Source: a virus
Direction: 5' to 3' (one strand)
Virus record (IMG/VR): IMGVR_UViG_3300020421_002088
Coordinates: 1 to 32,924 of that record
Length of the DNA stretch: 32,924 bases
The translations under genes were made by a program, and so were the position numbers. Below, in pieces: positions 1 through 7,556 of the stretch (position 1 is its first letter; every line of letters starts with the position of its first letter). The notes beneath the pieces were generated by a model. It had not been told where the DNA came from. It ran no database searches and saw nothing but the letters and a program-made list of their open reading frames with translations.

Positions 1-1232
1 ACGTCACCTACTTTGTATCCTAAACGTTTTAAATTTTTGATCATGTGTTGTGCTTCTATATCTCCACCAAAGAAGTTTAACATAATATCCTGATCACCCA
101 TGTTAGCATCATCTGGAGTAGTTGTAGCTATGTTGGCCATGTTACGTCCTAGTTTCATAAAGTCGTAATCTGTAGCATCTGAATCTACTGAAAAGCTATT
201 CTTTGGTAACGGAATTAAGTCACCTTCCTTTGCCATCTTAGTTGCTGTTGCATACATGACTGCCTTAGCATCATCACCATAACGTTTCTTAAAGTCTTTT
301 GCATTTTTCTTCATGCCCTTTACAAAACGTTCTTTGTCTTTTTCTTCACCTTTAGTCAATGATCTCTCCGTCGCAGGTTTTTCAAAATATTGTTTTAAGT
401 TGTTTGCAGTTCTCTCAAACTTATGATCCTTGTGTTTAAATCCTACACCACCTGAGGCTTCCCACTTGCTTACATTTTGACCAAAGTCGTCAATTAGTAT
501 GTTTGGTGTACCGTCTGGTTGTGTTGCGTATTGGCTTTTGTTTGCACTTATAATAACTTCCTTAGGTGGAAAAGCTGTTAAGTGTTTCTTTACCCATTCA
601 CGTTTGCTAGGTTCAACTCTTTCATCATCGGACATAGGAGCACTTAATATCTTGTACTCTCCTTTTAGTTCCTTAATGATGTTTAATAAGTTTTGATGAT
701 TTGCAGTTGGTTTAAGATCTATCCAAAAGTCTTTTGTATCTCTAATTTTTTGTAGTGCGGCAGGAACATCTTTGATTTCCTTCCAATCGTCCACACCTAG
801 TAATTTTGTCCAAGCATCAAAAAAGTCTACAAGCACACCGTCCATATCAACATAAATTTCAGTTGCACTTGATATCTGTGTAGCATCTGCTTCGTTGGCT
901 TTGTTGTTGCCTTTGTTTTTAAAATCAAACCTATTGTTAGGTCCTGTGCCTTTCTTATGTACTAAACCCATTGGCTTAATTGTTTGAGGCATAATTTTCC
1001 ATTCGTTCCATATTTCTTTCTTTGACTCTGCCATGCCCAAATTAAATAAAGTATTTGGATCACTATTTTTATGAGCCTTCTTGTGCATATTATAAGCTGG
1101 AATTCCTTTTTTGTCAACCTTTAATCCTAGCTTGGCCGCTTGTTTCTTGATTTCGTCAGGTCCTACATCTGCTGTTGTATTAACACCGGGCACAATTAAT
1201 CCACCATTTTCATATAGTTGACGTAGTTTCAT
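1..1232 (-). CDS. HAD-superfamily 5'(3')-deoxyribonucleotidase-like protein, C-terminus cut by window edge
   Basis: The reading frame opens at an ATG (1230-1232) and stays open to base 1, so only the C-terminus is missing. Around residue 128 it carries the HAD motif I YVDMDGVLVDFF, with both aspartates, and later NILIDDFG, which fits the late acidic motif of the phage/NT5C-type nucleotidases. These enzymes dephosphorylate deoxynucleoside monophosphates, so a role in nucleotide-pool adjustment is plausible. About 125 residues precede the HAD core. The region after the core is Lys-rich and contains VMYATATKMAKE, which I recall from other marine phage proteins. The N-terminus MKLRQLYENGG resembles that of the protein at 1550-2578. 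The start overlaps the upstream stop as TAATG, suggesting translational coupling. The HAD assignment is strong; the exact substrate is inferred. Confidence 0.82.
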   Translation of the reverse strand, partial: MKLRQLYENGGLIVPGVNTTADVGPDEIKKQAAKLGLKVDKKGIPAYNMHKKAHKNSDPNTLFNLGMAESKKEIWNEWKIMPQTIKPMGLVHKKGTGPNNRFDFKNKGNNKANEADATQISSATEIYVDMDGVLVDFFDAWTKLLGVDDWKEIKDVPAALQKIRDTKDFWIDLKPTANHQNLLNIIKELKGEYKILSAPMSDDERVEPSKREWVKKHLTAFPPKEVIISANKSQYATQPDGTPNILIDDFGQNVSKWEASGGVGFKHKDHKFERTANNLKQYFEKPATERSLTKGEEKDKERFVKGMKKNAKDFKKRYGDDAKAVMYATATKMAKEGDLIPLPKNSFSVDSDATDYDFMKLGRNMANIATTTPDDANMGDQDIMLNFFGGDIEAQHMIKNLKRLGYKVGD

Positions 1233-1453
1233 TACTTCTTCTTTCTACCTCTAAACTTTGGAGTACCTGTCATATAAGGTTTGCTAAACCAAAGTTTAAA
1301 CCATTCCTTATCTCCAGGCTTGACGCCCATTTCTTTTTCTTTTTTACGTACCGCAGTTGCAGTTATGCTAGGATTCTCGTCTACTTGAAAAGGAGTGTAA
1401 CCTTGAAATTGTCCTATCCCTGCTAGTCTCTGTAGTGTTTTTATATCGTCCAT
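1232..1453 (-). CDS. Small basic protein, unknown function
   Basis: This 73-residue protein begins MDDIKTLQRLAGIG and ends in a strongly basic tail (PKFRGRKKK). Its centre reads ATAVRKKEKEMGVKPGDKEW. I do not recognise a domain. It starts inside the 3' part of the gene at 1368-1553, in another frame, and its stop overlaps the ATG of the HAD gene (TAATG). The only ribosome-binding candidate is AAGAAG directly against the ATG, so translation probably depends on coupling. The basic C-terminus resembles those of the proteins at 1550-2578 and 2910-3284 in charge, suggesting nucleic-acid or virion contacts; that is inference. Confidence 0.68.
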   Translation of the reverse strand: MDDIKTLQRLAGIGQFQGYTPFQVDENPSITATAVRKKEKEMGVKPGDKEWFKLWFSKPYMTGTPKFRGRKKK

Positions 1454-1553
1454 CTTCTTTATAAAGTGTTTCTTTGTATCTGTGTTTAAAACTTCTAATA
1501 CGTATTTTCAAGTTGTCTATTTTATCATCTATCGACATCTCTTCAAACGTCAC
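1368..1553 (-). CDS. Small charged protein with GTG start, unknown function
   Basis: A GTG at 1551-1553 overlaps the TGA of the upstream nucleotidyltransferase gene (GTGA) and has GGGAGAAAG just upstream, so I choose it over the longer in-frame extension. The 61-residue product starts MTFEEMSIDDKIDNLKIRIR and is predicted helical and charged. The last roughly 27 residues overlap the gene at 1232-1453 in another frame and look less protein-like (Ser/Thr/Arg-rich). Either this is a true 86-nt overlap, or the original gene was shorter or is joined to the next frame by a shift. Function unknown. Confidence 0.5.
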   Translation of the reverse strand: MTFEEMSIDDKIDNLKIRIRSFKHRYKETLYKEDGRYKNTTETSRDRTISRLHSFSSRRES

Positions 1554-2578
1554 TTCTTTCTCCCTGACTTCATGTTTGCACACCAGTGATACATCTTAGC
1601 TTTTTCACCACTGGCTTTTTTAGCCTTCGCTCTTAAACTTGTAACTGAACCTTTACAACTTGCTCCTGATCTTTTTACTCTACCGGGTCTGCTTTTACCT
1701 TTTTTTTTACCGTCTGCAAAGTTTTCGTTTTGTTTCCAAACAAAATCTATACCTATGTTTTTAAATAGGTTAGCTGTCTTACTTGCACTTTGAAGAGCTT
1801 TGTTCATTAGTTCTTGATTTTCTTTTTCTTGTCCATCGTAAAAACGTAAAAATTTATTTGCTTCTTTAGGTGCTACATATATCTTACCACCTACTGTAAT
1901 TTCATTTGAGTCTGCGTTCCAGCTTAATGGAAAAGGTTTACCATCGCTTCTACTTGCTATGTTATTAAGTACATCTAGTTTAGGCTTTTGTTGTTTAACT
2001 ACTAACTCTTGTAAACTTTCTTCTATGCCCATTCCTGCTCTAACTTTGTTGTACATCATTTGAGCTAGTTTTTCATCTCCAGCAACACCTGTTTTAAAAG
2101 TTTCAAAGTCACCTTCTGCGGCCGCGGCTTTAAGTTTACTTGCACTCATACCTTCAGCACCTTCGGCATCTGGATCACGTTGTCCTGCACTTACTATATT
2201 AATTGAATTAAAATTATAATCTTTTCCGTTGTAGTCATTTAATAATTTTTCAAATGATGCAACTCTATCTGATCCTGCTACATAAATGATATCTGTGTAG
2301 CCTGCTTTTTCTAAATGCTTCATAGCATCTATGATTGTTTTAACTGTTTGGTTTCCTATCTCAATACCTGTAAAACTTTTTTGTGCAAAGAAAACTTTCT
2401 CTGCAAAACTTAAAGGATCTGTTTTAGGTTTTTGAGTGTGTGTTAAGAATAGAAAAGGTTTACCGTCTTGTCCCTTTACAACGTCAACTAGTTTTGCGTG
2501 TCCAATGGTTGGAGGATTCATTCGCCCGAAAGCAAATACGGCAGTTTTAGGAGCCTCGAATAGTTCCCTCAGAAACAT
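1550..2578 (-). CDS. Cytidylyltransferase-like nucleotidyltransferase with basic Cys-containing tail
   Basis: The 342-residue protein has the nucleotidyltransferase signature FGRMNPPTIGHAKLV near residue 17, where TIGH fits the HxGH ATP-binding motif. Later come YVAGSDRV and EGMSASKLKAAA, the latter matching the ISxxxxR-type second motif region. Such Rossmann-like enzymes transfer a nucleotide to a small substrate (NMN, FMN, glycerol-phosphate, pantetheine-phosphate families); the substrate cannot be told here. Residues from about 190 form a second region, and the last 55 residues are very basic with two Cys (SCKGSV, HWCANM). The N-terminus MFLRELFEAP looks like a detachable leader (see findings). 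The start overlaps the previous stop (TAATG) with GGAG upstream. Confidence 0.87.
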   Translation of the reverse strand: MFLRELFEAPKTAVFAFGRMNPPTIGHAKLVDVVKGQDGKPFLFLTHTQKPKTDPLSFAEKVFFAQKSFTGIEIGNQTVKTIIDAMKHLEKAGYTDIIYVAGSDRVASFEKLLNDYNGKDYNFNSINIVSAGQRDPDAEGAEGMSASKLKAAAAEGDFETFKTGVAGDEKLAQMMYNKVRAGMGIEESLQELVVKQQKPKLDVLNNIASRSDGKPFPLSWNADSNEITVGGKIYVAPKEANKFLRFYDGQEKENQELMNKALQSASKTANLFKNIGIDFVWKQNENFADGKKKGKSRPGRVKRSGASCKGSVTSLRAKAKKASGEKAKMYHWCANMKSGRKK

Positions 2579-2916
2579 TAATAATCTCCATCTCTGATCA
2601 ACTCCATTTCTTCTCCATATAACTTTTCAACTATTGCAGTATAATCTTCTTTAGTTAAAAGTTCTTCTGGACTTTTTGGAATATCGTATTTAGAGCAGTA
2701 ATGCTTACAACCTTTTTCTATCATAGGTGCTAACATCTCTCTTTGATCAAGTGTTTCACCCTTCTTTAATTTATCCTGCATTAATGCCATCATTGGATAA
2801 TATTGTTTACGATAGAACATAGGATCGTTTCTCATGTGTTGACATAAGTCTTCAACAACATTAAAGCCTAAATCTTCTTCGTGCTTGTCATCTGTAAATT
2901 CAACTAGTTTTACCAT
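2578..2916 (-). CDS. Conserved-looking acidic phage protein, unknown function
   Basis: I start at the ATG 2914-2916 (MVKLVEFTDD) rather than a TTG 15 nt upstream, because TGGAG lies 8 nt before the ATG. The 112-residue product is acidic, apparently all-helical, and contains a Met/Tyr-rich stretch (FYRKQYYPMMALM) and a Cys pair (KGCKHYCSKY). I do not recognise a family, although the composition resembles small structural or morphogenesis proteins of T4-like marine phages. It overlaps the upstream gene by 7 nt and the downstream start by one base, so it sits in a tight operon with the nucleotidyltransferase. Confidence 0.75.
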   Translation of the reverse strand: MVKLVEFTDDKHEEDLGFNVVEDLCQHMRNDPMFYRKQYYPMMALMQDKLKKGETLDQREMLAPMIEKGCKHYCSKYDIPKSPEELLTKEDYTAIVEKLYGEEMELIRDGDY

Positions 2917-3284
2917 TTGCGGCAACTCCAATATCTTGCTTTTGTTCTTGGACCTGGATTATCGCAGTTATGTCTAGCTCTGAATGATCTGCGTCTTGCA
3001 GGGTTTGATTTTTTAATCTTCATATTAGGATCACCAAAGTTTACTTTTTTAACGTTCTTAGTCTTTGGATCTTTGACGTATACTTTGAACTTCTTGACAT
3101 CGCCTCTCATTGGCTTGCCTAGTTTAACTTTACGTCCTTGGTATTCTGCTTCGTCTACGATCTCATCTTCGTTGAACCACATATCACCATATGCTATGTA
3201 GAAATCATCACCTTCGTAGGTTTCTTCAACCCAGCGGTTTTGTTCCTCTGTTTCTTTTAAATAATCTTTAAATGTTTTAGACAT
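2910..3284 (-). CDS. Small protein with Arg/Cys-rich C-terminal module, unknown function
   Basis: This 124-residue protein starts MSKTFKDYLKETEEQNRW behind AGGAG and a GATAAATA late-promoter octamer. The middle (DDFYIAYGDMWFNEDEIV) looks beta-rich. The last about 35 residues are very basic, with ARRRSFRARHNC followed by KARYWSCRKW; two Cys among Arg and Trp suggest a small nucleic-acid- or metal-binding module. I remember similar endings in other marine T4-like phage proteins but cannot name a family. As the first gene after a late promoter it is likely a virion or assembly component (inference). Confidence 0.78.
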   Translation of the reverse strand: MSKTFKDYLKETEEQNRWVEETYEGDDFYIAYGDMWFNEDEIVDEAEYQGRKVKLGKPMRGDVKKFKVYVKDPKTKNVKKVNFGDPNMKIKKSNPARRRSFRARHNCDNPGPRTKARYWSCRKW

Positions 3285-3305
3285 AGAATACTCCTATACT
3301 AAGAG

Positions 3306-3313
3306 TATTTATC
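3306..3313 (-). promoter_or_regulatory. T4-like late promoter octamer GATAAATA
   Basis: The minus strand reads GATAAATA here, one base from the T4 late consensus TATAAATA. The downstream ATG is at 3284 with AGGAG between them. If initiation occurs about 6 nt after the octamer, as in T4, the leader is about 15 nt. Confidence 0.7.
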
Positions 3314-3324
3314 ATAGTTTAAAG

Positions 3325-3597
3325 CTAGACGGAAATTTCGATATCGAAGTTATTGTGGCCTAAATCGAACAATTTATTAGCTAATCGCTCTGCTATAACA
3401 GTAGATTCTTCATCATTTAGCTGTTTATGTAGTTCTACAGCTAATACAGTACCACCATCTATAGTATCGTATGTTTCGTAGCTAGTTTCGTCTTCTAGCA
3501 AGGCCTCATCAGCACATTCTAGTACAGTATCTACTAGATAATCATCTACTTCGCTTATAGCTTTGTTATCCCATACAATATTAATAAAGTTCTTCAT
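3325..3597 (-). CDS. Small acidic protein, unknown function
   Basis: A 90-residue, strongly acidic protein (start MKNFINIVWDNK; ADEALLEDETSYETYDTIDGG in the middle). It probably folds as alternating helix and strand; the C-terminus ends FDIEISV. AGGAT precedes the ATG. No family is recognised. It lies between a beta-rich putative virion protein and a late-promoter-led gene, so late expression is likely if transcription reads through from 3951-3958. Small acidic phage proteins of this kind are often DNA mimics or host-protein inhibitors, but nothing in the sequence specifically supports that. Confidence 0.72.
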   Translation of the reverse strand: MKNFINIVWDNKAISEVDDYLVDTVLECADEALLEDETSYETYDTIDGGTVLAVELHKQLNDEESTVIAERLANKLFDLGHNNFDIEISV

Positions 3598-3606
3598 GTT
3601 ATTATC

Positions 3607-3945
3607 CTAGTGATTCAATAAAATGCTCTGTACAGTACCTGACGTAAACGTTACGTGTGCTCTTACCCATACAAAGTTACCTGTAAAATTGTAAAAGTAG
3701 CTACCTTCTGTGCCGTTAGAGTCAGTTCCATCAATGTCAAAGTAATCAGCTTCTGCAGGATCAGTTGCAAGTGTACCTTGCATTTTTATAGTACCATTAA
3801 AACCTGATACGTTATACTGTACTGTGTGAAAGCCATCTGCTCTACCATAGTAACCGTCACCTTTAAACTTGGTACCTGTTACTGTAGCAGAAGTAGAGTC
3901 TCCTGCGTGTACTTGATTTGACATTATTGTTTCTGAACTGCTCAT
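3607..3945 (-). CDS. Beta-rich putative virion/tail-associated protein
   Basis: The 112-residue product is Gly/Thr/Ser-rich with alternating hydrophobics (FHTVQYNVSGFNGTIKMQG, GNFVWVRAHVTF) and resembles a small beta-sandwich such as those found on phage tail fibres or as head decoration. The first ATG (3943-3945) has no Shine-Dalgarno sequence and lies exactly 5 nt after a GATAAATA octamer, so a T4-like late transcript would start on this ATG. An internal Met at residue 8 (MSNQVHAGDS) is the alternative start, also without a clear ribosome-binding site. Family unknown; structural role inferred from composition and late promoter. Confidence 0.72.
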   Translation of the reverse strand: MSSSETIMSNQVHAGDSTSATVTGTKFKGDGYYGRADGFHTVQYNVSGFNGTIKMQGTLATDPAEADYFDIDGTDSNGTEGSYFYNFTGNFVWVRAHVTFTSGTVQSILLNH

Positions 3946-3949
3946 ACTA

Positions 3950-4114
3950 CTATTTATCCGAATAATCCATTCCAGGGTACTGGTACTCTTTTGGTACTTT
4001 TCCCCACCCTACTGCTCTATCCCAGTCACGTTGTGTATAGTAATATGGTTTAGGTTCAAAGGGTATGTCTTTTTTTGCTTTTTTCTTTCCAAATACTTTA
4101 GTTTTCTTCTTCAT
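3950..4114 (-). CDS. 54-residue basic protein, unknown function
   Basis: This short gene fills what otherwise looks like an empty gap. ATG is at 4112-4114 and TAG at 3950-3952. The product starts with a Lys-rich head (MKKKTKVFGKKKAKKD) followed by an aromatic, proline-containing stretch (FEPKPYYYTQRDWDRAVGW) and ends MDYSDK. Coding is supported by the perfect fit between the two neighbouring genes and the protein-like composition. Its last codons encode SDK-stop and at the same time form the GATAAATA octamer of the next gene. Upstream there is no Shine-Dalgarno sequence but a GATAAGTA octamer exactly 5 nt before the ATG. Function unknown. Confidence 0.66.
   Translation of the reverse strand: MKKKTKVFGKKKAKKDIPFEPKPYYYTQRDWDRAVGWGKVPKEYQYPGMDYSDK
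3951..3958 (-). promoter_or_regulatory. Late promoter octamer GATAAATA overlapping the upstream stop
   Basis: Minus-strand GATAAATA lies inside the last codons of the 54-residue gene (GAT AAA TAG). It is 5 nt before the ATG at 3945, which would place the T4-type start site on the initiation codon. Confidence 0.62.
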
Positions 4115-4119
4115 ACAAG

Positions 4120-4127
4120 TACTTATC
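4120..4127 (-). promoter_or_regulatory. Possible variant late promoter GATAAGTA
   Basis: GATAAGTA on the minus strand overlaps the TAA of the gene at 4123-4782 and lies 5 nt before the ATG at 4114, the same geometry as at 3951-3958 and 8412-8419. It differs from the T4 consensus at two positions, so the call is weak. Confidence 0.35.
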
Positions 4128-4782
4128 TTGTTGAGGGTTGGTATACGAGCTTATCGATCCGCATTATATTGTCATTTAAGAACAATCTAACGATAGTAAG
4201 TATGCCATCATTCTTAACATATATGTATTTGCCCTTTAAATTACGTTCCTGTTTTAGGTCACGTATTAGTCTGTCTCCAGCTCTAATCTTGTCCTTATTT
4301 TTTATACAGTAATCAGCAAAGTTAGGATCAGCAGTACCATTTAGATATGCTTTAAATTCATACTCAATTGGTTTGTTTACAACAATAGTATTCTTTTCTA
4401 AGTTAGGCATACTAGGTTCCCATAACCAAGGAACATCTTTTAGTTTCTTAGCTATTACCTTTAACCATTGTACGTTGTTGGAGTATATGCCTAGACGTGA
4501 TCCTTCACATCTTAACATAAAGTCTTCTTTATCTTGGAAGTGACTTATTAAAACTTTAAGATCAAAGAAATCATCTTCAGTAATATCAGTTTCTCTTTGC
4601 GAGTATCTGTGAAACTTTAATCTTAATGGCTGTCCTTGTCCACTCTTAAGTTCTAATCCGTCAATGATATCTCTAGCATTCTCTAGTCTTTTGTTTCTAA
4701 AGATATGTGTAGCGGAATTGTATACGCCTAACTTGTAGGCGTACTTGTCCCAAAACAGTTTGTTACTAGTTCTTTTGATCAA
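4123..4782 (-). CDS. Unknown protein translationally coupled to the ClpA-like gene
   Basis: The 219-residue protein starts at TTG 4780-4782, with AAGGAG 10 nt upstream inside the end of the Clp gene; the two genes overlap by 17 nt. It is basic and Trp/aromatic-rich, with no membrane segment, Cys cluster or recognisable motif. Recognisable stretches are NKLFWDKYAYKLGVYNSATH near the start, VPWLWEPSMPNLE mid-protein and GKYIYVKNDGILTIVRLF near the end. Because it is coupled to an unfoldase, an adaptor or a substrate-recognition role is one possibility, but I see no direct evidence. No family recognised. Confidence 0.75.
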   Translation of the reverse strand: MIKRTSNKLFWDKYAYKLGVYNSATHIFRNKRLENARDIIDGLELKSGQGQPLRLKFHRYSQRETDITEDDFFDLKVLISHFQDKEDFMLRCEGSRLGIYSNNVQWLKVIAKKLKDVPWLWEPSMPNLEKNTIVVNKPIEYEFKAYLNGTADPNFADYCIKNKDKIRAGDRLIRDLKQERNLKGKYIYVKNDGILTIVRLFLNDNIMRIDKLVYQPSTR

Positions 4783-7024
4783 CGGTTTCTTGCTCCTTGA
4801 TTTTATCGATATTTAATACAAATTTATCGTCTTTAATATCGATATTTAATGTACCACCATCTTTTAAATCACCAAACAAGAGTTTCTTAGATAAAGGAGT
4901 CTTAATGTCCTTGTCAATTACACGTTGTAAAGGTCTTGCACCCATCTTAGCATCAAAGCCTTTATCAACTAACAAGTCTATTGCATCGTCACTTACAGTT
5001 GTTGTAACACCTTTTTCAGTTAGCATAGTTTTTAGTTCTACTAGGAACTTGCCAACAATTTTTATCATTGTATTCTTTTCAAGTTTATTAAATGTCATTG
5101 TTCCATCAAGTCTATTTCTAAACTCTGGTGCAAAGAATTTTTTCAACTCTGTATCTTCGTATTCTTTTACAACATCACCAAAGCCAATAGCATTACTTTC
5201 AGCTTCTTGTGAACCTAAGTTAGTAGTTAGGATTAATACAATGTTTCTACAGTCAGCAGTTTTGCCATTTGAACCTGTAACAAAACCATTGTCCATAATT
5301 TGTAGTAGTAAAGAACTTACATCAGGATGTGATTTCTCAATTTCATCTAACAATAATACACAGTTAGGATTTTCTTGAATCTTTGTAATTAACAATCCTG
5401 CATTTTCTTCAAAGCCTACATAACCTGGAGGTGAACCTATTAGTTTGGCAACACTATGTTTCTCTTGATACTCTGACATATCAAATCTAACTAGCTTAAC
5501 TCCTAGCTGACTAGCAAGTTGTTTTGCTGTTTCAGTTTTACCAACACCAGTTGGACCCATGAATACAAATGATCCAATTGGTTTGTTTTCTGGTTTAAGT
5601 CCTGCTTGAGCAACAAGTATCTTGTCAACAATCTCATCAATTGCTTTGTCTTGTCCATAAATCTCACCTTTAAGATTCTTTTCAAGTTTAGCTAGATTGT
5701 TAGTTTCTTTTTCTTTAACTTGCTCTTCAGGTAAGTTTACTGCTTTTGCGAGTTCAAACTGAACTTCTTCTTCTCCAATTACTTTTTCAGCTTTTGGATC
5801 TTTTAAATTAAATCTACTACAAGCACAGTCAATCAAATCAATTGCTTTATCTGGCAGTTTCTTATCTGCTTGATACTTAACACTTAATTTAATAGCACTA
5901 TCAATAGCTTGTTCTGTGATAGTTGTACTATGAAACTCCTCATAATACTTTTTAATACCTTCTAAGATATCTTTAGTTACTTCTTTACTTGGCTCGTCAA
6001 CAGTTACTCTAGCAAACCTACGCATTAATGCACGGTCTTTCTCAAAGTACTTTCTATATTCTTCCCAAGTTGTACTTGCTACTACTTTAATATTGCCTTT
6101 AGTTAGTACGGGCTTTAACATATTAGCTAAATCGTTGGAACTTTGTCCGCCACCTGCACCAGCACCATTCATCATATGTGCTTCATCAATGAATACAATA
6201 GTTTTACCACGTTTCTTTAGTGCTGACATAACAAGTTTAAAACGTTCTTCAAAGTCACCTCTGTATTTAGAACCTGCTAACATACTTCCTATGTCTAAGT
6301 TGTAAACACTATACTCTAATAAAAACTCTGGAACTGTCTTGTTGACGATGTTCCAGGCAAGGCCTTCAGCAATAGCTGTTTTACCTACACCTGGATCACC
6401 CACTAGCAAAACGTTATTCTTTGCACGTCTACCTAAAGCGAGTGCAATAGAATCTAATTCGTCTATACGTCCTATAACAGGATCAATTTTACCTTTGTCT
6501 ACTTCTGAATTAAGATTACTTGTAAATGAACGTAAAGCTCTAGTAGCCATACCCTGCATTTCTTCATCTTCATAGCTGTCTGCTACTTCATTGCTCAAGT
6601 AGTCTGCAAACTTATCTTTATCAATGTTGCATTTACTGATATGATAGTATGACCAGCTTTTCTTTTCATTCATGATGCTTAAAAATACATCTGAACAATC
6701 AATATGATTACGTCCACTAAACAATACTTGCGTAAATGCTCTGTTTAACACTCTTTCAACTGCGTGTGTTTTCTTAGGCTTATACTTTTTAGCCTGTGCT
6801 TTGTCTAGTTGAATTGTTTCTGTTTGTGTTTTTAAATAATTCTCTACGTTCTTTTTAAGGAACTCTGGATCTGCACCATAGCCTTCTATAATTTTAGCAA
6901 AACTATCTTCGCATAACATCGCAAATAGTAAATGTTCAATAGTTACATACTCGTGATGTAATTTCTTTGAAACATCTACTGCTTTATCAAAAACTAACTG
7001 TAACTGTTCACTCGGTTCAACCAT
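4766..7024 (-). CDS. clpA: ClpA-like AAA+ unfoldase with ClpP-docking loop
   Basis: At 752 residues it is the length of ClpA and contains an N-domain (about 1-150) and two AAA+ modules. D1 has Walker A GDPGVGKT (209-216) and Walker B TIVFIDEAH (275-283). D2 has GPTGVGKT (490-497), CVLLLDEIEKSH (555-566) and the arginine-finger region FRNRLD (635-640). There is no ClpB middle domain. Residues 613-615 are IGF, the position and type of the IGL/IGF loop by which ClpA/ClpX dock on ClpP. No ClpP is encoded here, so the protein probably works with host ClpP. It overlaps def upstream by 8 nt and the TTG-start gene downstream by 17 nt, in a DnaJ-deformylase-Clp run. Family call certain; partner inferred. 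Confidence 0.95.
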   Translation of the reverse strand: MVEPSEQLQLVFDKAVDVSKKLHHEYVTIEHLLFAMLCEDSFAKIIEGYGADPEFLKKNVENYLKTQTETIQLDKAQAKKYKPKKTHAVERVLNRAFTQVLFSGRNHIDCSDVFLSIMNEKKSWSYYHISKCNIDKDKFADYLSNEVADSYEDEEMQGMATRALRSFTSNLNSEVDKGKIDPVIGRIDELDSIALALGRRAKNNVLLVGDPGVGKTAIAEGLAWNIVNKTVPEFLLEYSVYNLDIGSMLAGSKYRGDFEERFKLVMSALKKRGKTIVFIDEAHMMNGAGAGGGQSSNDLANMLKPVLTKGNIKVVASTTWEEYRKYFEKDRALMRRFARVTVDEPSKEVTKDILEGIKKYYEEFHSTTITEQAIDSAIKLSVKYQADKKLPDKAIDLIDCACSRFNLKDPKAEKVIGEEEVQFELAKAVNLPEEQVKEKETNNLAKLEKNLKGEIYGQDKAIDEIVDKILVAQAGLKPENKPIGSFVFMGPTGVGKTETAKQLASQLGVKLVRFDMSEYQEKHSVAKLIGSPPGYVGFEENAGLLITKIQENPNCVLLLDEIEKSHPDVSSLLLQIMDNGFVTGSNGKTADCRNIVLILTTNLGSQEAESNAIGFGDVVKEYEDTELKKFFAPEFRNRLDGTMTFNKLEKNTMIKIVGKFLVELKTMLTEKGVTTTVSDDAIDLLVDKGFDAKMGARPLQRVIDKDIKTPLSKKLLFGDLKDGGTLNIDIKDDKFVLNIDKIKEQETVDQKN

Positions 7025-7556
7025 ATAATTTAGTATCCTTAACTTGTCTTGATATTCGTTTCATTAATTTGTTCTGCTTCTTCTTAGCCATATCTAATCT
7101 CAATTTACTTACTCTATCTATGTAGTTGATTCCGTATAGATGATCATATTCATGACCAAAGATTCTCGCATTCCAACCTGTTAACTCTATTGTACACTCT
7201 TTTCCGCTAGAGTCAAGACACTCTGTTACCAATCCAAGTGGTCTTTTAACTTTAACGTATAGTAATGGAAAACTTAAACAGCCTTCCTCACCTTCAATCA
7301 TCTCTTCTGACACTTGCGTAATTTTAGGATTGATAATTGCAAAAGGTTTGTCATCTTCATAACCTTCCAAGCCGTTTGGTTTGATAATAAAAATTTGTGC
7401 ATTAAGTTCAACTTGGTTTGCCGCAAGTCCAACTCCTTGATTCTTATCCATGATCTCAATCATTTGTTCTTCGATCTCTTTAGCATTGAGCTTATCGAAA
7501 TCAAATGGATCTACTTTTCTTTCTAACCAACTATTTGGGTGATATATCAATTTCAT
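7017..7556 (-). CDS. def: Peptide deformylase
   Basis: All three deformylase motifs are present in the 179-residue protein: GVGLAANQ (41-48), EGCLSFP (91-97, metal ligand Cys93) and HEYDH (135-139, two His ligands plus catalytic Glu136). It removes the formyl group from N-terminal methionine of nascent proteins in the cytoplasm. Marine T4-like phages are known to carry deformylases; some are shorter at the C-terminus, whereas this one keeps a basic C-terminal helix (MAKKKQNKLMKRISRQ). The start lies inside the end of dnaJ (26-nt overlap), and its end overlaps the Clp gene, so the three are probably co-translated. Active-site residues are intact. Confidence 0.96.
   Translation of the reverse strand: MKLIYHPNSWLERKVDPFDFDKLNAKEIEEQMIEIMDKNQGVGLAANQVELNAQIFIIKPNGLEGYEDDKPFAIINPKITQVSEEMIEGEEGCLSFPLLYVKVKRPLGLVTECLDSSGKECTIELTGWNARIFGHEYDHLYGINYIDRVSKLRLDMAKKKQNKLMKRISRQVKDTKLYG

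Noticed and set aside
1232-1583. Single gene with a frameshift across 1368-1553 and 1232-1453
   Set aside because: Both frames have plausible starts and the second has its own conserved-looking N-terminus; no slippery heptamer was seen. Left as two overlapping genes, with low confidence for the first.
4797-5378. 193-codon plus-strand reading frame opposite the Clp gene
   Set aside because: It lies entirely antisense to a highly conserved AAA+ gene, has Ser/Phe-rich shadow composition and no ribosome-binding site. The other plus-strand frames (for example 22261-23496, 26601-26987, 31186-31578) are rejected for the same reasons.
4766-7024. ClpB-type disaggregase
   Set aside because: No middle coiled-coil domain between the AAA+ modules, length is ClpA-like and an IGF loop is present.
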